DNA of 64,000 nt from Bacteroidaceae bacterium (GCA_017466325.1 JAFTUK010000039.1:1-64000), one strand, 5' to 3'. Positions 1-9,263 are shown, counted from the stretch's first letter. Program-made: numbers and translations. The notes: generated by a model not told the origin, from the sequence alone.

Positions 1-5
1 ATTAT

Positions 6-115
<110 letters not shown>

Positions 116-125
116 TTTAGAGAAG

Positions 126-165
126 AGGAGTCCTTTGGAGAATGTTCCAGAGGACTCCTTTGTGT
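126..165 (+). terminator. Terminator of the rRNA operon
   Basis: AGGAGTCC-TTTGG pairs with CCAGA-GGACTCCT around an 8-nt loop (126-160) and a T-rich stretch follows. It lies 10 nt after the 5S end. Confidence 0.75.
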
Positions 166-272
166 TTGTGGGGAAAGTTTGGGAGAACTTCCTCTTGCTC
201 TCTCTGTTCGGATGCTTATACACTTTGGTGTAGCTTTTTAGTCTAAACGATTGCTTTGTCATCTTTTTATTG

Positions 273-280
273 TACCTTTG
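273..280 (+). promoter_or_regulatory. Probable -7 box for the DUF308 gene
   Basis: TACCTTTG matches the Bacteroidetes -7 consensus TAnnTTTG about 50 nt before the ATG at 331. No well-spaced TTTG -33 box is obvious; the closest TTTG, at 255-258, is only 14 nt away. Confidence 0.4.
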
Positions 281-330
281 TACCTTGTAAGGGAGAATTA
301 TTTGATGTTTAATCTTAGAGAATAGATGTT

Positions 331-966
331 ATGAAGTTGATAAGTAGTTATATCTTTCGCTCATTGTGCTCATTGTTGGTAGGCTTGCTTTTGCTATTCA
401 ATGCAGAGCAGATGCCTGCTTTGATAGTCAAATTGATAGGTTTGCTGTTCCTGTTGCCTGGAGTGTTCGGCGTAATTGCGTATCTGTATGGTCAACTTAG
501 CAGGAATGCGATAGTTCGTCCGTCCTTTCCCTTGATGTCGATAGGCAGTATTATGTTGGGTGTATACCTGATAATGTATCCCGATAACTTTGTAACTTAC
601 CTTGTGTTCCTGATAGGTTTCCTGCTGTTGCTGGCCGGCATCAACCAGTTCCTTTCCATGTTTGTAAACCGCAAGGTGTCACCGTTTTCATGGTTGCTTA
701 TGTTCATGCCTCTTGTCCTGATAGGTGTGGGCGCATATTGTGTTACGCATACCAGTGAGGCTGCCGCCACATTGTTCAAGATATTGGGTGCGACGTGTAT
801 CTACTATGGTCTTAGCGACATGTTCCTGGCCCTTCGTACCAAGCACTATACCAAGGTGTTCGAGCGTGAGCAGAAGAAGGCAGAGGAAGCAGCCCGCAAG
901 GCCCGCGAAGCAGAGTATGTGGATTTTGAGGTTATCAACGCCAACGAGAAGGAGGAGCAGGAATAA
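331..966 (+). CDS. HdeD/DUF308-family inner-membrane protein
   Basis: A 211-residue protein with about six hydrophobic segments in residues 5-165, ending in a strongly charged, Ala/Glu/Lys-rich cytoplasmic tail (about 168-211) likely to be helical. The hydrophobic pattern with short loops resembles the HdeD/DUF308 family of small membrane proteins; in E. coli HdeD is tied to acid resistance, but here the role is unknown. The stop codon shares one base with the start of the secreted endonuclease gene, so the two are probably co-transcribed from the box near 273. The family assignment rests on topology and general resemblance, not on a catalytic motif. Confidence 0.65.
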   Translation: MKLISSYIFRSLCSLLVGLLLLFNAEQMPALIVKLIGLLFLLPGVFGVIAYLYGQLSRNAIVRPSFPLMSIGSIMLGVYLIMYPDNFVTYLVFLIGFLLLLAGINQFLSMFVNRKVSPFSWLLMFMPLVLIGVGAYCVTHTSEAAATLFKILGATCIYYGLSDMFLALRTKHYTKVFEREQKKAEEAARKAREAEYVDFEVINANEKEEQE

Positions 967-2426
967 TGAAATGTAGACTTGCTGTATTTGTGTGGTCGTT
1001 GTGCGCTGTTGTGCAATTTGTATCGGCCACTTTTCCTGACGGATATTACGACAAGGCAAACGGAAAGAGCAAGGCAGCTTTGAAGTCTGCCCTGCATGAC
1101 ATCATCCGCGCGGCTTCCGTGTTGGGATATGGTGGTGGCGATGGACGTACGTGGAGCGGTTTCTATGTTACCGACCGCACGGCAGACAACTACTGTATAG
1201 ACAGATACAGCACCAACCGCCGCCAGTTTACAACGGTTAACAAGGCACCGAGCGGCATGAACATCGAACACTCTTTTGCCAAGAGTTGGTGGGGAGGCAG
1301 TGAGGTTCAGGCTTACTTTGACCTGTTCAATCTGATGCCCAGCGACAGTGAGGCAAACAGCAAGAAGAGCAACTATGCCATGGGCGAGGTGACACGTAAC
1401 ATTTCTTACGACAATGGCAGCATCAAGATAGGCAACTGCAATGAGGTGAGCAACAAGGTATGGGAACCCGAAGACAAGTGGAAGGGTGACTTTGCCCGTA
1501 CCTACATGTACATGGTTACATGCTACAGCGACCTGACATGGAGAAGCAATGGCCTTGACCAGTTGGAGAACAACCAGTGGCCAACGTTCAACGATTGGAC
1601 AATGGAAATGGTGCTTAGATGGTCTCGCCAGGATCCTGTAGACGAGATAGAGATTGCACGTAACGAGGCTGTATATGGCATACAGGGCAACCGCAATCCG
1701 TTTGTCGACTTCCCCAACCTTTGTGAGTATGTCTGGGGCGACAGTGTGGACTATGCCTTCACGATAGAAGGAGCATCAACAGTTGTTCCCGAGGAGACGG
1801 TTGGCATTGTCGACGAGGCGATGACCGGAGGCCTGGGCATATTCCGTGATGTCAAGCCCGATGGCACTGAGGGAACCCTGTGGCGTAGTGACAGCAAGTA
1901 TGGAGCAGTGGCAAACGCATACAGCATGGGTAAGGTTGCAGACAACTATCTCCTTGCCGATGTGGACCTGACGGATTACAAGTCTGCCAAGTTGGAGTTC
2001 GTGCACCAGACTGGTTTCAATGTCGGAGTTGATGTCAAGGATGTATATTTCAGTGTGCTCGTAACCGATGACTATTGCGATGCTCCCCAGGAAACGGCAT
2101 GGGAAACTCTGGATGTAGACTTCCCCGTTGCACCGGCTTCCGGTTGGACGCCAGAGTCAAGTTCGGGCACAATCAGCCTTGATGTCTTTGCAGGTAGGCA
2201 GATAGTACTGGCGTTCCACTATACCAGCAATGCAGATGCATGCTATGGCTGGGAAATCAGGGACGTTAAGGTTGTGGGTGTTCCTGCCGTGACAGGCATA
2301 GACGATATTACCGCAACTTCACACGAGGTTGTGGTGCATAAGGTGTTCGACCTGACCGGACGTAGGGTAAATCCAGCCAAGACCAAAGGTGTCTTTATAC
2401 AGAACGGCAGGCTATACATAAGATAA
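966..2426 (+). CDS. Secreted endonuclease I family nuclease
   Basis: A 486-residue protein with a signal peptide (about 1-21, ending VSA). The endonuclease I (EndA/NucM) core spans about 30-265: NIEHSFAKSWWGG begins at residue 99 and carries the catalytic His, followed by DLFNLMPSD, GDFARTYMYM and GNRNPFVDFP. Residues about 265-440 form a beta-rich domain not found in the E. coli enzyme. The end (VFDLTGRRV..., last ~30 residues) resembles the short C-terminal modules common on secreted Bacteroidales proteins. It probably cleaves DNA or RNA outside the cell. It overlaps the DUF308 gene by one base and lies 13 nt before truA. With the nucleases at 4.9-5.9 and 12.1-13.1 kb it suggests nucleic-acid scavenging. 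Confidence 0.85.
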   Translation: MKCRLAVFVWSLCAVVQFVSATFPDGYYDKANGKSKAALKSALHDIIRAASVLGYGGGDGRTWSGFYVTDRTADNYCIDRYSTNRRQFTTVNKAPSGMNIEHSFAKSWWGGSEVQAYFDLFNLMPSDSEANSKKSNYAMGEVTRNISYDNGSIKIGNCNEVSNKVWEPEDKWKGDFARTYMYMVTCYSDLTWRSNGLDQLENNQWPTFNDWTMEMVLRWSRQDPVDEIEIARNEAVYGIQGNRNPFVDFPNLCEYVWGDSVDYAFTIEGASTVVPEETVGIVDEAMTGGLGIFRDVKPDGTEGTLWRSDSKYGAVANAYSMGKVADNYLLADVDLTDYKSAKLEFVHQTGFNVGVDVKDVYFSVLVTDDYCDAPQETAWETLDVDFPVAPASGWTPESSSGTISLDVFAGRQIVLAFHYTSNADACYGWEIRDVKVVGVPAVTGIDDITATSHEVVVHKVFDLTGRRVNPAKTKGVFIQNGRLYIR

Positions 2427-2439
2427 CCAATACTTGCCG

Positions 2440-3168
2440 ATGCGCTACTTCATCACCTTTTCATACGACGGTACTGCATACCATGGATGGCAGATACAGC
2501 CACACAGCGTTACTGTGCAGGAGGAACTGCAGAAGGCCCTTTCCACTCTGATGCGCAAACCCATGGAGGTGGTGGGGGCTGGCCGTACCGACACTGGAGT
2601 GCATGCACGCAAGATGATTGCCCACTTCGATCACGACGAGGTGGTGGATTGCCCTCAGTTGGTATACAAACTGAACAAACTCCTGCCCAGAGACATTGCG
2701 GTGCAGCATGTGGAGCCTGTCGCTGACGATATGCACGCACGTTTCTCGGCCAAATCCAGGACATACCATTACTATGTGCATTTGGACAAGAACCCGTTTC
2801 TGCGTTCATACAGTTGGCAGGTGTACGGCAATCCCGACTTTGAACTCATGAATCGCGCGGCCCGTGTGCTGATGGAGTACAAGGACTTCACGTCCTTTTC
2901 CAAGGTCAATACAGACACCAAGACCAACGACTGCACCATTACAGAGGCCCGTTGGGACAGGGTGGGAGAGGACCAGTGGCGTTTCACCGTCACTGCCAAC
3001 CGCTTTCTGCGCAATATGGTGCGTGCCATAGTGGGAACGCTGATGGAGGTGGGCCGCGGACGAATGACTATAGAACAGCTCCGTAGTGTCATCGAAGCAA
3101 AGGACCGTTGCCGTGCCGGCGACAGTGTGCCTGGAAATGCCCTCTTTCTGATGGAGGTGCGGTATTGA
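2440..3168 (+). CDS. truA: tRNA pseudouridine synthase A
   Basis: A 242-residue TruA, close to the usual 240-270. It converts uridines 38-40 of the anticodon stem-loop to pseudouridine. The catalytic aspartate is visible in GAGRTDTGVHA (about D51), with RYFITFSYDGTAYHGWQ at the N-terminus and the RFLRNMVRAIVG motif near residue 190. A TTG six bases upstream is in frame, but the ATG at 2440 gives the normal family start. It lies directly behind the endonuclease I gene and before a DMT-family transporter, probably in one transcript. Confidence 0.95.
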   Translation: MRYFITFSYDGTAYHGWQIQPHSVTVQEELQKALSTLMRKPMEVVGAGRTDTGVHARKMIAHFDHDEVVDCPQLVYKLNKLLPRDIAVQHVEPVADDMHARFSAKSRTYHYYVHLDKNPFLRSYSWQVYGNPDFELMNRAARVLMEYKDFTSFSKVNTDTKTNDCTITEARWDRVGEDQWRFTVTANRFLRNMVRAIVGTLMEVGRGRMTIEQLRSVIEAKDRCRAGDSVPGNALFLMEVRY

Positions 3169-3197
3169 CTTGAGATGTAATAAATGTAGGATAGGAT

Positions 3198-4082
3198 ATG
3201 TGGATATTGTTTGCCTTTGTCAGCGCCACTTTGCTGGGTTTCTATGATGTGTTCAAGAAGCAGTCCTTGAGGGACAATGCCGTGCTTACGGTGTTGTTGC
3301 TAAACTGCCTGTTCTCGTCCATCATATTCCTGCCCATGATCTGGTATGCTCCCTTCGGAGGATGGGAGGTGCAGAAGTATATCGTACTGAAAGCCTTCAT
3401 CGTACTCAGTTCCTGGATATGCGGATATTATGCCATGAAGCATCTGCCCCTGACCATAGTGGGTCCTGTCAATGCTTCCCGTCCCATGCTGGTTCTGGTG
3501 GGTGCGATGTTCCTTTTCGGCGAACGCCTAAACCTCTTCCAGTGGACAGGTGTTCTTCTGGCCCTCAGTTCCTTCCTGCTGCTTAAGTTGGGCGGAAAGA
3601 ATGAAGGCATAGACTTCATGCGCAACCGCTGGGCACTGTGCCTTGTTGCCGCTGCCCTGTTGGGAGCATGTAGCGGTCTGTACGACAAATACCTGATGTC
3701 TTCGCCCGAGGACGGAGGTCTGGGACTGAACAGACTGACGGTGCAAAGCTATTTCAATTTCTACCAGTTGGGCATAATGCTCGTTGTGATAATGCTGGAG
3801 AGGTGGAAGGGACAGCCCGAAACCAAGTTCCAATGGCGTTGGACCATACCCTTCATAAGCCTGTTCATCTGTGCGGCAGACCTGGCCTACTTCTATTCCC
3901 TGTCATTGGACGATGCCATGATAAGCGTAGTCAGCATGGTGCGCCGTGGCAGCGTGATAGTAAGTTTCATGATGGGAGCCTTCCTGTTCCACGAGCGTAA
4001 CCTGAAGAGCAAGGCCGTGGACCTCGTTCTTGTCCTGCTGGGCCTGCTGTTCCTGTATTTGGGTACTGTATGTAATGATTGA
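3198..4082 (+). CDS. EamA/DMT-superfamily transporter
   Basis: A 294-residue integral membrane protein with about ten hydrophobic segments arranged as two EamA-like halves (about 1-130 and 150-290). The pattern at 80-115 (LPLTIVGPVNASRPMLVLVG then FGERLNLFQWTGVLL) is typical of drug/metabolite transporters. The substrate cannot be read from sequence. The gene sits 29 nt after truA, and its TGA lies 7 nt before the next ATG at 4090. Confidence 0.85.
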   Translation: MWILFAFVSATLLGFYDVFKKQSLRDNAVLTVLLLNCLFSSIIFLPMIWYAPFGGWEVQKYIVLKAFIVLSSWICGYYAMKHLPLTIVGPVNASRPMLVLVGAMFLFGERLNLFQWTGVLLALSSFLLLKLGGKNEGIDFMRNRWALCLVAAALLGACSGLYDKYLMSSPEDGGLGLNRLTVQSYFNFYQLGIMLVVIMLERWKGQPETKFQWRWTIPFISLFICAADLAYFYSLSLDDAMISVVSMVRRGSVIVSFMMGAFLFHERNLKSKAVDLVLVLLGLLFLYLGTVCND

Positions 4083-4089
4083 CCAAGAT

Positions 4090-4707
4090 ATGAGAAAGAT
4101 ACTTCTGCTGTCCTTCCTTTTCCTCGTGGCCGTTCCTTCCGTCGCTCAGGTGCGGATGAAGGACGTGTTTGCCCAACTGCCGGACTCTGTCCTGACTTTG
4201 ATGACCAGGAACAACCGTCTGGATTGCATAGATTTCATAGAGAATAACATGAATGCCAGAGTAAAGAACAGGTTTAACGACCAGGTGGTACTTGAGGCGC
4301 TTACCGAAGACTATCTGTATGTCCGTACCAGCGAGAGTTCTTTCGTGGAGATGAAACTCATGCCTCAGGGCAGTGATACGCTGATATGTGTGAACCGTAC
4401 ATACTTGGGACCAGTGGAGGACAGCGATGTCAGGCTCTACGGCCTGGATTGGCGTTTCGTCCGCATTGTCGCTCGTCCCGATGTGAAGGAATTCCTGAAA
4501 AGTCAGGATGCGTTCCAATCTTGGACTTCGGAGATGGCAGACACAATGCAGATGATATGCTCCGAAGCAGACTTCCTTCCTTTGATAAAGGCATCGCTTT
4601 CACAGGATGATACCACCATATCCTGGACGCTTCAAACCAAGGAGTTCAACAAGGAAACAAAAAAGGTTGCAGACAAATATCTGCAACCCGTAACGAGGAA
4701 GCCATGA
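4090..4707 (+). CDS. DUF3256-family secreted protein
   Basis: A 205-residue protein with a signal peptide (MRKILLLSFLFLVAVPSVAQ). The body (MKDVFAQLPDSVLTLMTRNN..., DCIDFIENNM, LQPVT near the end) fits the Bacteroidales family DUF3256, whose function is unknown. Another in-frame ATG at 4075 would overlap the transporter stop; the ATG at 4090 is preferred because it starts a clean signal peptide. It ends inside an intrinsic terminator, so it is probably the last gene of the transcript that includes truA. Confidence 0.75.
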   Translation: MRKILLLSFLFLVAVPSVAQVRMKDVFAQLPDSVLTLMTRNNRLDCIDFIENNMNARVKNRFNDQVVLEALTEDYLYVRTSESSFVEMKLMPQGSDTLICVNRTYLGPVEDSDVRLYGLDWRFVRIVARPDVKEFLKSQDAFQSWTSEMADTMQMICSEADFLPLIKASLSQDDTTISWTLQTKEFNKETKKVADKYLQPVTRKP

Positions 4708-4724
4708 AGGCTTCCTTTTTTTTA
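4696..4724 (+). terminator. Intrinsic terminator overlapping the DUF3256 stop codon
   Basis: AGGAAGCC pairs with GGCTTCCT around an ATGA loop and is followed by nine T residues. The TGA stop lies in the loop. Confidence 0.85.
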
Positions 4725-4849
4725 TATATTGTTGACCGCTAAACATCAAACCGCATCCATTGGTGTTTCTAAGGGCTATCAAAGTATAATCCCCAATCGG
4801 TCTTGATGTTTTAGAAGAGGCATCGTGAGGGTGCGTTTTTGTCCTCCCG

Positions 4850-4924
4850 GGTGACTCGCTCCTGTCACCCTCGGTGACTCGCCCTTGTCACCCTCGGTGA
4901 CTCGTCCTTGTTGTCCCGGGTGAC
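4850..4924. repeat. Intergenic tandem array, 23-nt period (array 1)
   Basis: Three consecutive 23-nt units (4850-4872, 4873-4895, 4896-4918) plus a partial GGTGAC. Each begins GGTGACTCG; units 1 and 2 carry GTCACCCTC, so GGTGAC and GTCACC can pair. The array lies between the terminator of one gene and the 3' end of the convergent nuclease gene. I see no ORF in 4725-4938. See the finding on 22-23 nt arrays. Confidence 0.8.
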
Positions 4925-4938
4925 AATTTAGAGGCGTG

Positions 4939-5907
4939 CTACTGCCATCCCCATGCTGCCAGGTTGCAGGAACCCTCCACCACCTTTTCCAAATGGTCAG
5001 GCAGATTGCAGAAGAAGTCTATGCCGGTGTATTCCTCCAGTTTGTCTATGCTGATGGCATATTTCTGTGCTATGCTCTTTCCGTCAGTGGTGTTACCTTC
5101 GTTGTGCGGAATCCACAGGGCTATGGCTTTGTATCCGCCTTGTGTCTGTGACTTGCCGGTCTTGTAAAGCATGGCCATGTAGAAGTACTTGGGCACAATG
5201 ATTCCGCTGGTGCTGTTGTTGCTCGTATATCCCATTATCTGTGTGCTCTTGTCTATGGTGCCGCCTTTCACCACGTATATGGTGTCTGTGGCATTGTTGG
5301 CACGTGTCCAGCCCTGGTAGAGTTTTCTGACAAATCCTTCGGCATTGACCCAGACATAGCTGCCGTTGTCGTCGTAGCCGTTGAAGCGGCCTAGTTGCGG
5401 ATGTATGTTTGTCATCAGGAATGTCTGCGAGTTGGCCGAGGCTGAACATTGGCGGTCTTCGCTGGCCAGCATGTGGCCACGCTGGTATCCTCTGAACGTG
5501 CCGCTTCCCACACGGTACTGGCTGGGCACGTCGGGGTCGGTAGTGAAACTGCCTGTTCGTCCGCAGTTGCTGTCGTAGGTGTTGTCTATGTCCCAACGGA
5601 ATGCTGTCCATCGGGTGGCCTTCTTCAGTTGGTCGTACTCCATGCAAAAGTTTACGAACATCTCGTTGCCATTGTCTCTCAGTTTTGCCCTTTTCACGAT
5701 GAACTGGTCGTATGTCCCTTCCTTCAACCGTGGTATTTCCATGCGTGCGGCCTCGGCTATGCCGGGGTGGTTGGCATTCTCGTTTACGGTTGGAACCGGT
5801 TTGTCTGGCTCCGGAATGTCATTGTCGCACGAAGCAAGATAAAGGCAGGCGCAGCATATCAGTGCCAGACGCAGCATACGGCAATGTAGTCTTCTTCTTT
5901 CAGTCAT
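4939..5907 (-). CDS. DNA/RNA non-specific endonuclease lipoprotein (NucA/DRGH type)
   Basis: A 322-residue protein. The N-terminus has a lipobox (LYLASC), so it is probably an outer-membrane or periplasmic lipoprotein. The non-specific endonuclease signature is present: YQRGHMLASEDR with the catalytic His at about residue 145, then TNIHPQLGRFN, which supplies the metal-binding Asn. The family cuts single- and double-stranded DNA and RNA. ATG 5907 is chosen; ATG 5877 (MLRLALICC) would also give a good lipoprotein signal, and the longer ORF start at 5961 has no signal character. It is the second of three secreted nucleases in 12 kb. Confidence 0.85.
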   Translation of the reverse strand: MTERRRLHCRMLRLALICCACLYLASCDNDIPEPDKPVPTVNENANHPGIAEAARMEIPRLKEGTYDQFIVKRAKLRDNGNEMFVNFCMEYDQLKKATRWTAFRWDIDNTYDSNCGRTGSFTTDPDVPSQYRVGSGTFRGYQRGHMLASEDRQCSASANSQTFLMTNIHPQLGRFNGYDDNGSYVWVNAEGFVRKLYQGWTRANNATDTIYVVKGGTIDKSTQIMGYTSNNSTSGIIVPKYFYMAMLYKTGKSQTQGGYKAIALWIPHNEGNTTDGKSIAQKYAISIDKLEEYTGIDFFCNLPDHLEKVVEGSCNLAAWGWQ

Positions 5908-6001
5908 TTGTTGGGTATGATGTGTGGATACAAAGAAGATGTGCCATGATTTATGACACATCTTCCTGTGAATTTCTTTGCTAAGCCTAATGCAAATCCG
6001 A

Positions 6002-6253
6002 TTACTTGCGGGTCTTTGCGTAGCGGCTCATGAACTTGTCCACGCGACCAGCGGTGTCCACCAACTTGTTCTTACCTGTGTAGAAGGGGTGAGAGGTGTT
6101 AGAGATTTCCAGCTTTACTACGGGGTATTCCTGACCTTCGAACATAACGGTGTCGTTTGTCTTGCAGGTAGAACGGCTCAGGAACATGTCGCCATTGCTC
6201 ATGTCCTTGAACACAACGGGACGATAATTCTCGGGATGAAGTCCTTTTTTCAT
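6002..6253 (-). CDS. rpmE: 50S ribosomal protein L31 type B
   Basis: An 83-residue L31 of the type B (zinc-independent) form: MKKGLHPENYRPVVFKDMS, then TSHPFYTGKNKLVDTAGRVDKF. The CxxC zinc site of type A L31 is absent; one Cys remains at about position 30. A clear promoter (TATCTTTG with TTTG 20 nt upstream on the minus strand) precedes it, so it is transcribed alone. Confidence 0.95.
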   Translation of the reverse strand: MKKGLHPENYRPVVFKDMSNGDMFLSRSTCKTNDTVMFEGQEYPVVKLEISNTSHPFYTGKNKLVDTAGRVDKFMSRYAKTRK

Positions 6254-6330
6254 ATCTTTTATTATTTATTATTATCAGGTTTTATATAGTTGGTAACTAT
6301 ACAGGTGTAATGGAGTGCTATTTCGGAGTG

Positions 6331-6362
6331 CAAAGATACGGCATTTTATCTTCACGACCAAA
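6331..6362 (-). promoter_or_regulatory. Bacteroidetes-type promoter for rpmE
   Basis: On the minus strand, TTTG (6359-6362) and TATCTTTG (6331-6338) are separated by 20 nt, matching the TTTG/TAnnTTTG promoter. Initiation would be near 6324, leaving a leader of about 70 nt. Confidence 0.65.
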
Positions 6363-6382
6363 CTTTTACGTGACAAAGTTAT

Positions 6383-6413
6383 AAAAAAGCCGCCAAGCGA
6401 GCGGCTTGGCGGC
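6383..6413 (-). terminator. Terminator of the OB-fold lipoprotein gene
   Basis: GCCGCCAAGC pairs perfectly with GCTTGGCGGC (6389-6413). On the minus strand the hairpin is followed by a run of six T, placing it after the stop of the gene at 6439. Confidence 0.85.
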
Positions 6414-6438
6414 GGGAAAGTGGGGTATGGTTCTTCTT

Positions 6439-8322
6439 TTAGTTGACCTTTACCAATGAAGCATCGTCCACAAGGATGTTCTGTGAGGTGTGGTAACTTG
6501 TTCCCTTGGGTGACATGATTACAAGGCAGAGGGTGGTTTCCTCTGTCAGGGTGAACTCGTGTTCTACCAGTGTCCACTCAGTTGCGCTAAGGTCTATATA
6601 GTCACCATAATTATAAGTTCCGACTGTGCCATCGGCCTTCATGGGAACGTAGCCGGGGCGTGTCTGGCACTTGCTGCCTGCAGTGGTGTCCGTACCCTTA
6701 GCATAGAAGGTGAACTTGTATGTGCCGGCAGGCAGGGTTGTCTCCTTGTATGCCATACGCTTGTTGGAAGATGCAGCATAGCCCATGCTTGCGGCGTATG
6801 TTCCGCCGTGTGCCTCGGTGCTCTGTGTTATGCTCACGTTACCTGCTGTGGAAGCGCTCTTCCAGTTGGTGGGTACATTGCCGTCCCAGAGTTCGAAGTC
6901 ACCGTTCTCCAGTATGTTGCCTTCTGTGGGAGTGTCGGGGGTGTCTTCGCCGTCATCTGGAGTTTCGCCACCGCCTTCGCCCAGGTCCTGGCCGTTGCGC
7001 TTCTGTGAATAGATGATACCACCCTGTGCTGTCTCGGGAGTGTTGCCCATGTAGTTCACCAGTGAAGCATATACTACCACTTCATCGCCAACCTGAACGT
7101 CGTCTTCGGATGTGATGTCGGCTCCGTTCAGGCCCTTGGTGCGGAAGATGAGGAACTGTGTGCCGTTTGCGCTTCCGTCCTCAGAGATGTGGAAAGTAGC
7201 GTTCTTGTACTGCACGCTAATATCCATCTTGCTGCTCTGGCAAACAATACCCTTTACGTAGAACTTTTCTGATGTTGCCTGGCCTGCGGGCAGGGCAGCG
7301 GTGTAGTTATAGGCAGCGGCAGCGTTGAAGGGGTTCTCCAGAGAACCGTCGCCCTTGGCACCTTCGGCAGGTGTGTCACCGGCATTCTTGTCGTCGTCGG
7401 CAGTGGGCTTGGTAAGGGTGTACTTGCTGATTTCCTTAAGGCCGGGAGCACCGCAGTACTTGGTGGCTTTGCCCTTCAGCCAAACCTCAACGCCCAACAT
7501 GGTGGGATTCTCCTTCAGATTCAGGTTTGCACGGGCATCAGAGCCGGAAGGCAACTGCACGGGAGCGCAGTTGGCATAGTTGGTCTCGTTAGGAATATCC
7601 GCTATGCAGAGGTTGGTGTAGTGTGCGCCATCGGCGGTGAAAGTCATGTTCTCAAGAACGGTAGAACCTGCATTCTCGGGAATTGAACCTACGATATAAC
7701 CATGCACCCAAACCTCCTTGTCAGCCTGGTTGGCAATAGCCTCGGCAACGGTGTAGGGCTTGTCCCATGTTCCGCCATCTGTGGGGGTATCGGGCGTGTC
7801 GGGTGTATCGGAAGCACTGCCGTCCAGCACGGTGTCACCACGCTTCTGCCAATAGATATAGGCTTTTCCTTGTGTGGTTTCAGGTGTGTTGCCTCTGTAG
7901 TTAACGACATTGCCATATACGATAACCTCGTCACCAACCTGAACCTCATCTTCTGACTTTATGTTTTGGTTGTTGAGGCCTTTTGCACGGTATATAGTGA
8001 ATTTCTCGCTACCCAATGTTCCATCGGCACTGATGTCGAAGGTGGCATTGCCGAACTGAGGTGATATCTCGCTTGTTGAGCAAACAATGCCCTTGATATA
8101 TACTTTCTCGGGTGATTCTACGTCAGCACCCAATTCCTGTACATATTCAATAACAGCAACAACATTGAAGGGTTCCTCCAATGTTCCATTGCCTTCTGCT
8201 CCTACAATTTCGCCCGTACCCGGCTGTTCAGGTTCAACGAAAGGAGCGGGAACGTCCTCACAACTTGCCAGACCGAAAGCGGTGACGGCGGCAAGCATCA
8301 TGGTTTTAAGAATCTTATTCAT
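6439..8322 (-). CDS. Surface lipoprotein with three OB-fold-like (DUF6359-type) repeats and a C-terminal beta-sandwich
   Basis: A 627-residue protein with lipobox FGLASC. Three related segments can be seen at about 40-165, 180-300 and 320-445. The first and third share the order EEPFNV/LENPFN, KGIVC, NATF.IS.DG, EDEVQVGDEV and NTPET, so they are recent duplicates; the second is more diverged. Asp/Pro/Thr linkers separate them. The last 160 residues (NILENGDFELWDG onwards) look like a carbohydrate-binding-type beta-sandwich. OB folds of this kind occur on Bacteroidales surface proteins that handle nucleic acids. It is transcribed after the DUF5689 lipoprotein and TonB receptor genes, probably as one operon. 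Confidence 0.7.
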   Translation of the reverse strand: MNKILKTMMLAAVTAFGLASCEDVPAPFVEPEQPGTGEIVGAEGNGTLEEPFNVVAVIEYVQELGADVESPEKVYIKGIVCSTSEISPQFGNATFDISADGTLGSEKFTIYRAKGLNNQNIKSEDEVQVGDEVIVYGNVVNYRGNTPETTQGKAYIYWQKRGDTVLDGSASDTPDTPDTPTDGGTWDKPYTVAEAIANQADKEVWVHGYIVGSIPENAGSTVLENMTFTADGAHYTNLCIADIPNETNYANCAPVQLPSGSDARANLNLKENPTMLGVEVWLKGKATKYCGAPGLKEISKYTLTKPTADDDKNAGDTPAEGAKGDGSLENPFNAAAAYNYTAALPAGQATSEKFYVKGIVCQSSKMDISVQYKNATFHISEDGSANGTQFLIFRTKGLNGADITSEDDVQVGDEVVVYASLVNYMGNTPETAQGGIIYSQKRNGQDLGEGGGETPDDGEDTPDTPTEGNILENGDFELWDGNVPTNWKSASTAGNVSITQSTEAHGGTYAASMGYAASSNKRMAYKETTLPAGTYKFTFYAKGTDTTAGSKCQTRPGYVPMKADGTVGTYNYGDYIDLSATEWTLVEHEFTLTEETTLCLVIMSPKGTSYHTSQNILVDDASLVKVN

Positions 8323-8363
8323 ATATGAATGTTTTTTGTGTTGTTACTTGTATGTATTAGGTT

Positions 8364-9263
8364 TTATTTGCTCTCGTGCTCCACCAGGTCGCTGTTGGTG
8401 CGCATCAGTATCTGCCATGTGCCGTTGTATATGGTACATACGCCGTAGATGTCCACCTTGCCTGTGGGGATGGGGCGTGAAGCGAAGTCGCTGTATGTGC
8501 TTGTGCGCAGGACTATGCTGCTGCCGGCACCCTTGATGTCGCGGTTGGCGCAGTTGCTTGTCAGTCGCACACTGCCGTCTTCCGGAGCCAGGGTCTGTGT
8601 GCCTTCGCCGGAGATTTCCACGTTGCTCAGTTTTACTATGCGGCCAATCATGGAGTTGTAGTCCTTTGGAGCGCTGAAAGCGATGGTGTCGGCCTTGGCG
8701 GTCATTTCCACAGTAGTGGTGTCGTACTTCACCACATTGTTTTCAGTTGTTTGGGTAATGACCTTCACCTCGTCGCCCACCAGGCGCACCCTCTCTTTCC
8801 ATACATTCAGGTCCATGCGTCCCATGCCGCCGTTGTATTCCGAACCGAGTTGTGCCATCTTGCCATAGGCACCGATGTACAGGCCTTTCAGGTTTATCAC
8901 TATCTTCTGTCCCACGGGCATGAAAGCGTACAGGTCTGTGCCGTTAATGCCCACGATGATGCCGCCGGTCTCGTCCTGGATGGAAATCTGCTTGTACAGG
9001 TTGCCTCCCTGGTCGTTACCGTTCACTACGGCATGCAACTGCAGGTCCTCCTCAATGAGTTTGTACCCGTTGGAGGAGAAAACGTTGGCATACTTTGCCT
9101 TCAGGTCGGCAATGGTTATCTTGTTGCTTGTGCTGGGGATAATCTCATTGTTGCCGTAGGGAGGGTTGTCGCCGAAGTCGGGAGCCTGCCAATCCTCGTT
9201 CATGCAAGAGCCAAGACCGAGTGCAGCGATTAGCAGTGCCGTGTATATATTAAGTTTTTTCAT
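8364..9263 (-). CDS. DUF5689-domain surface lipoprotein
   Basis: A 299-residue lipoprotein (LGLGSCMNED, Cys near residue 20). It contains a DUF5689-type domain (ITIADLKAKY..., SIQDETGGIIVGINGTDLY, GQKIVINLKGLYIG), then a second OB-like half ending GKVDIYGVCTIYNGTWQI. The family function is not established; members commonly sit beside TonB receptors and nuclease-type genes in Bacteroidales. It lies 28 nt after the receptor gene and 41 nt before the triple-repeat lipoprotein gene, forming a receptor-lipoprotein-lipoprotein operon on the minus strand. Confidence 0.75.
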   Translation of the reverse strand: MKKLNIYTALLIAALGLGSCMNEDWQAPDFGDNPPYGNNEIIPSTSNKITIADLKAKYANVFSSNGYKLIEEDLQLHAVVNGNDQGGNLYKQISIQDETGGIIVGINGTDLYAFMPVGQKIVINLKGLYIGAYGKMAQLGSEYNGGMGRMDLNVWKERVRLVGDEVKVITQTTENNVVKYDTTTVEMTAKADTIAFSAPKDYNSMIGRIVKLSNVEISGEGTQTLAPEDGSVRLTSNCANRDIKGAGSSIVLRTSTYSDFASRPIPTGKVDIYGVCTIYNGTWQILMRTNSDLVEHESK

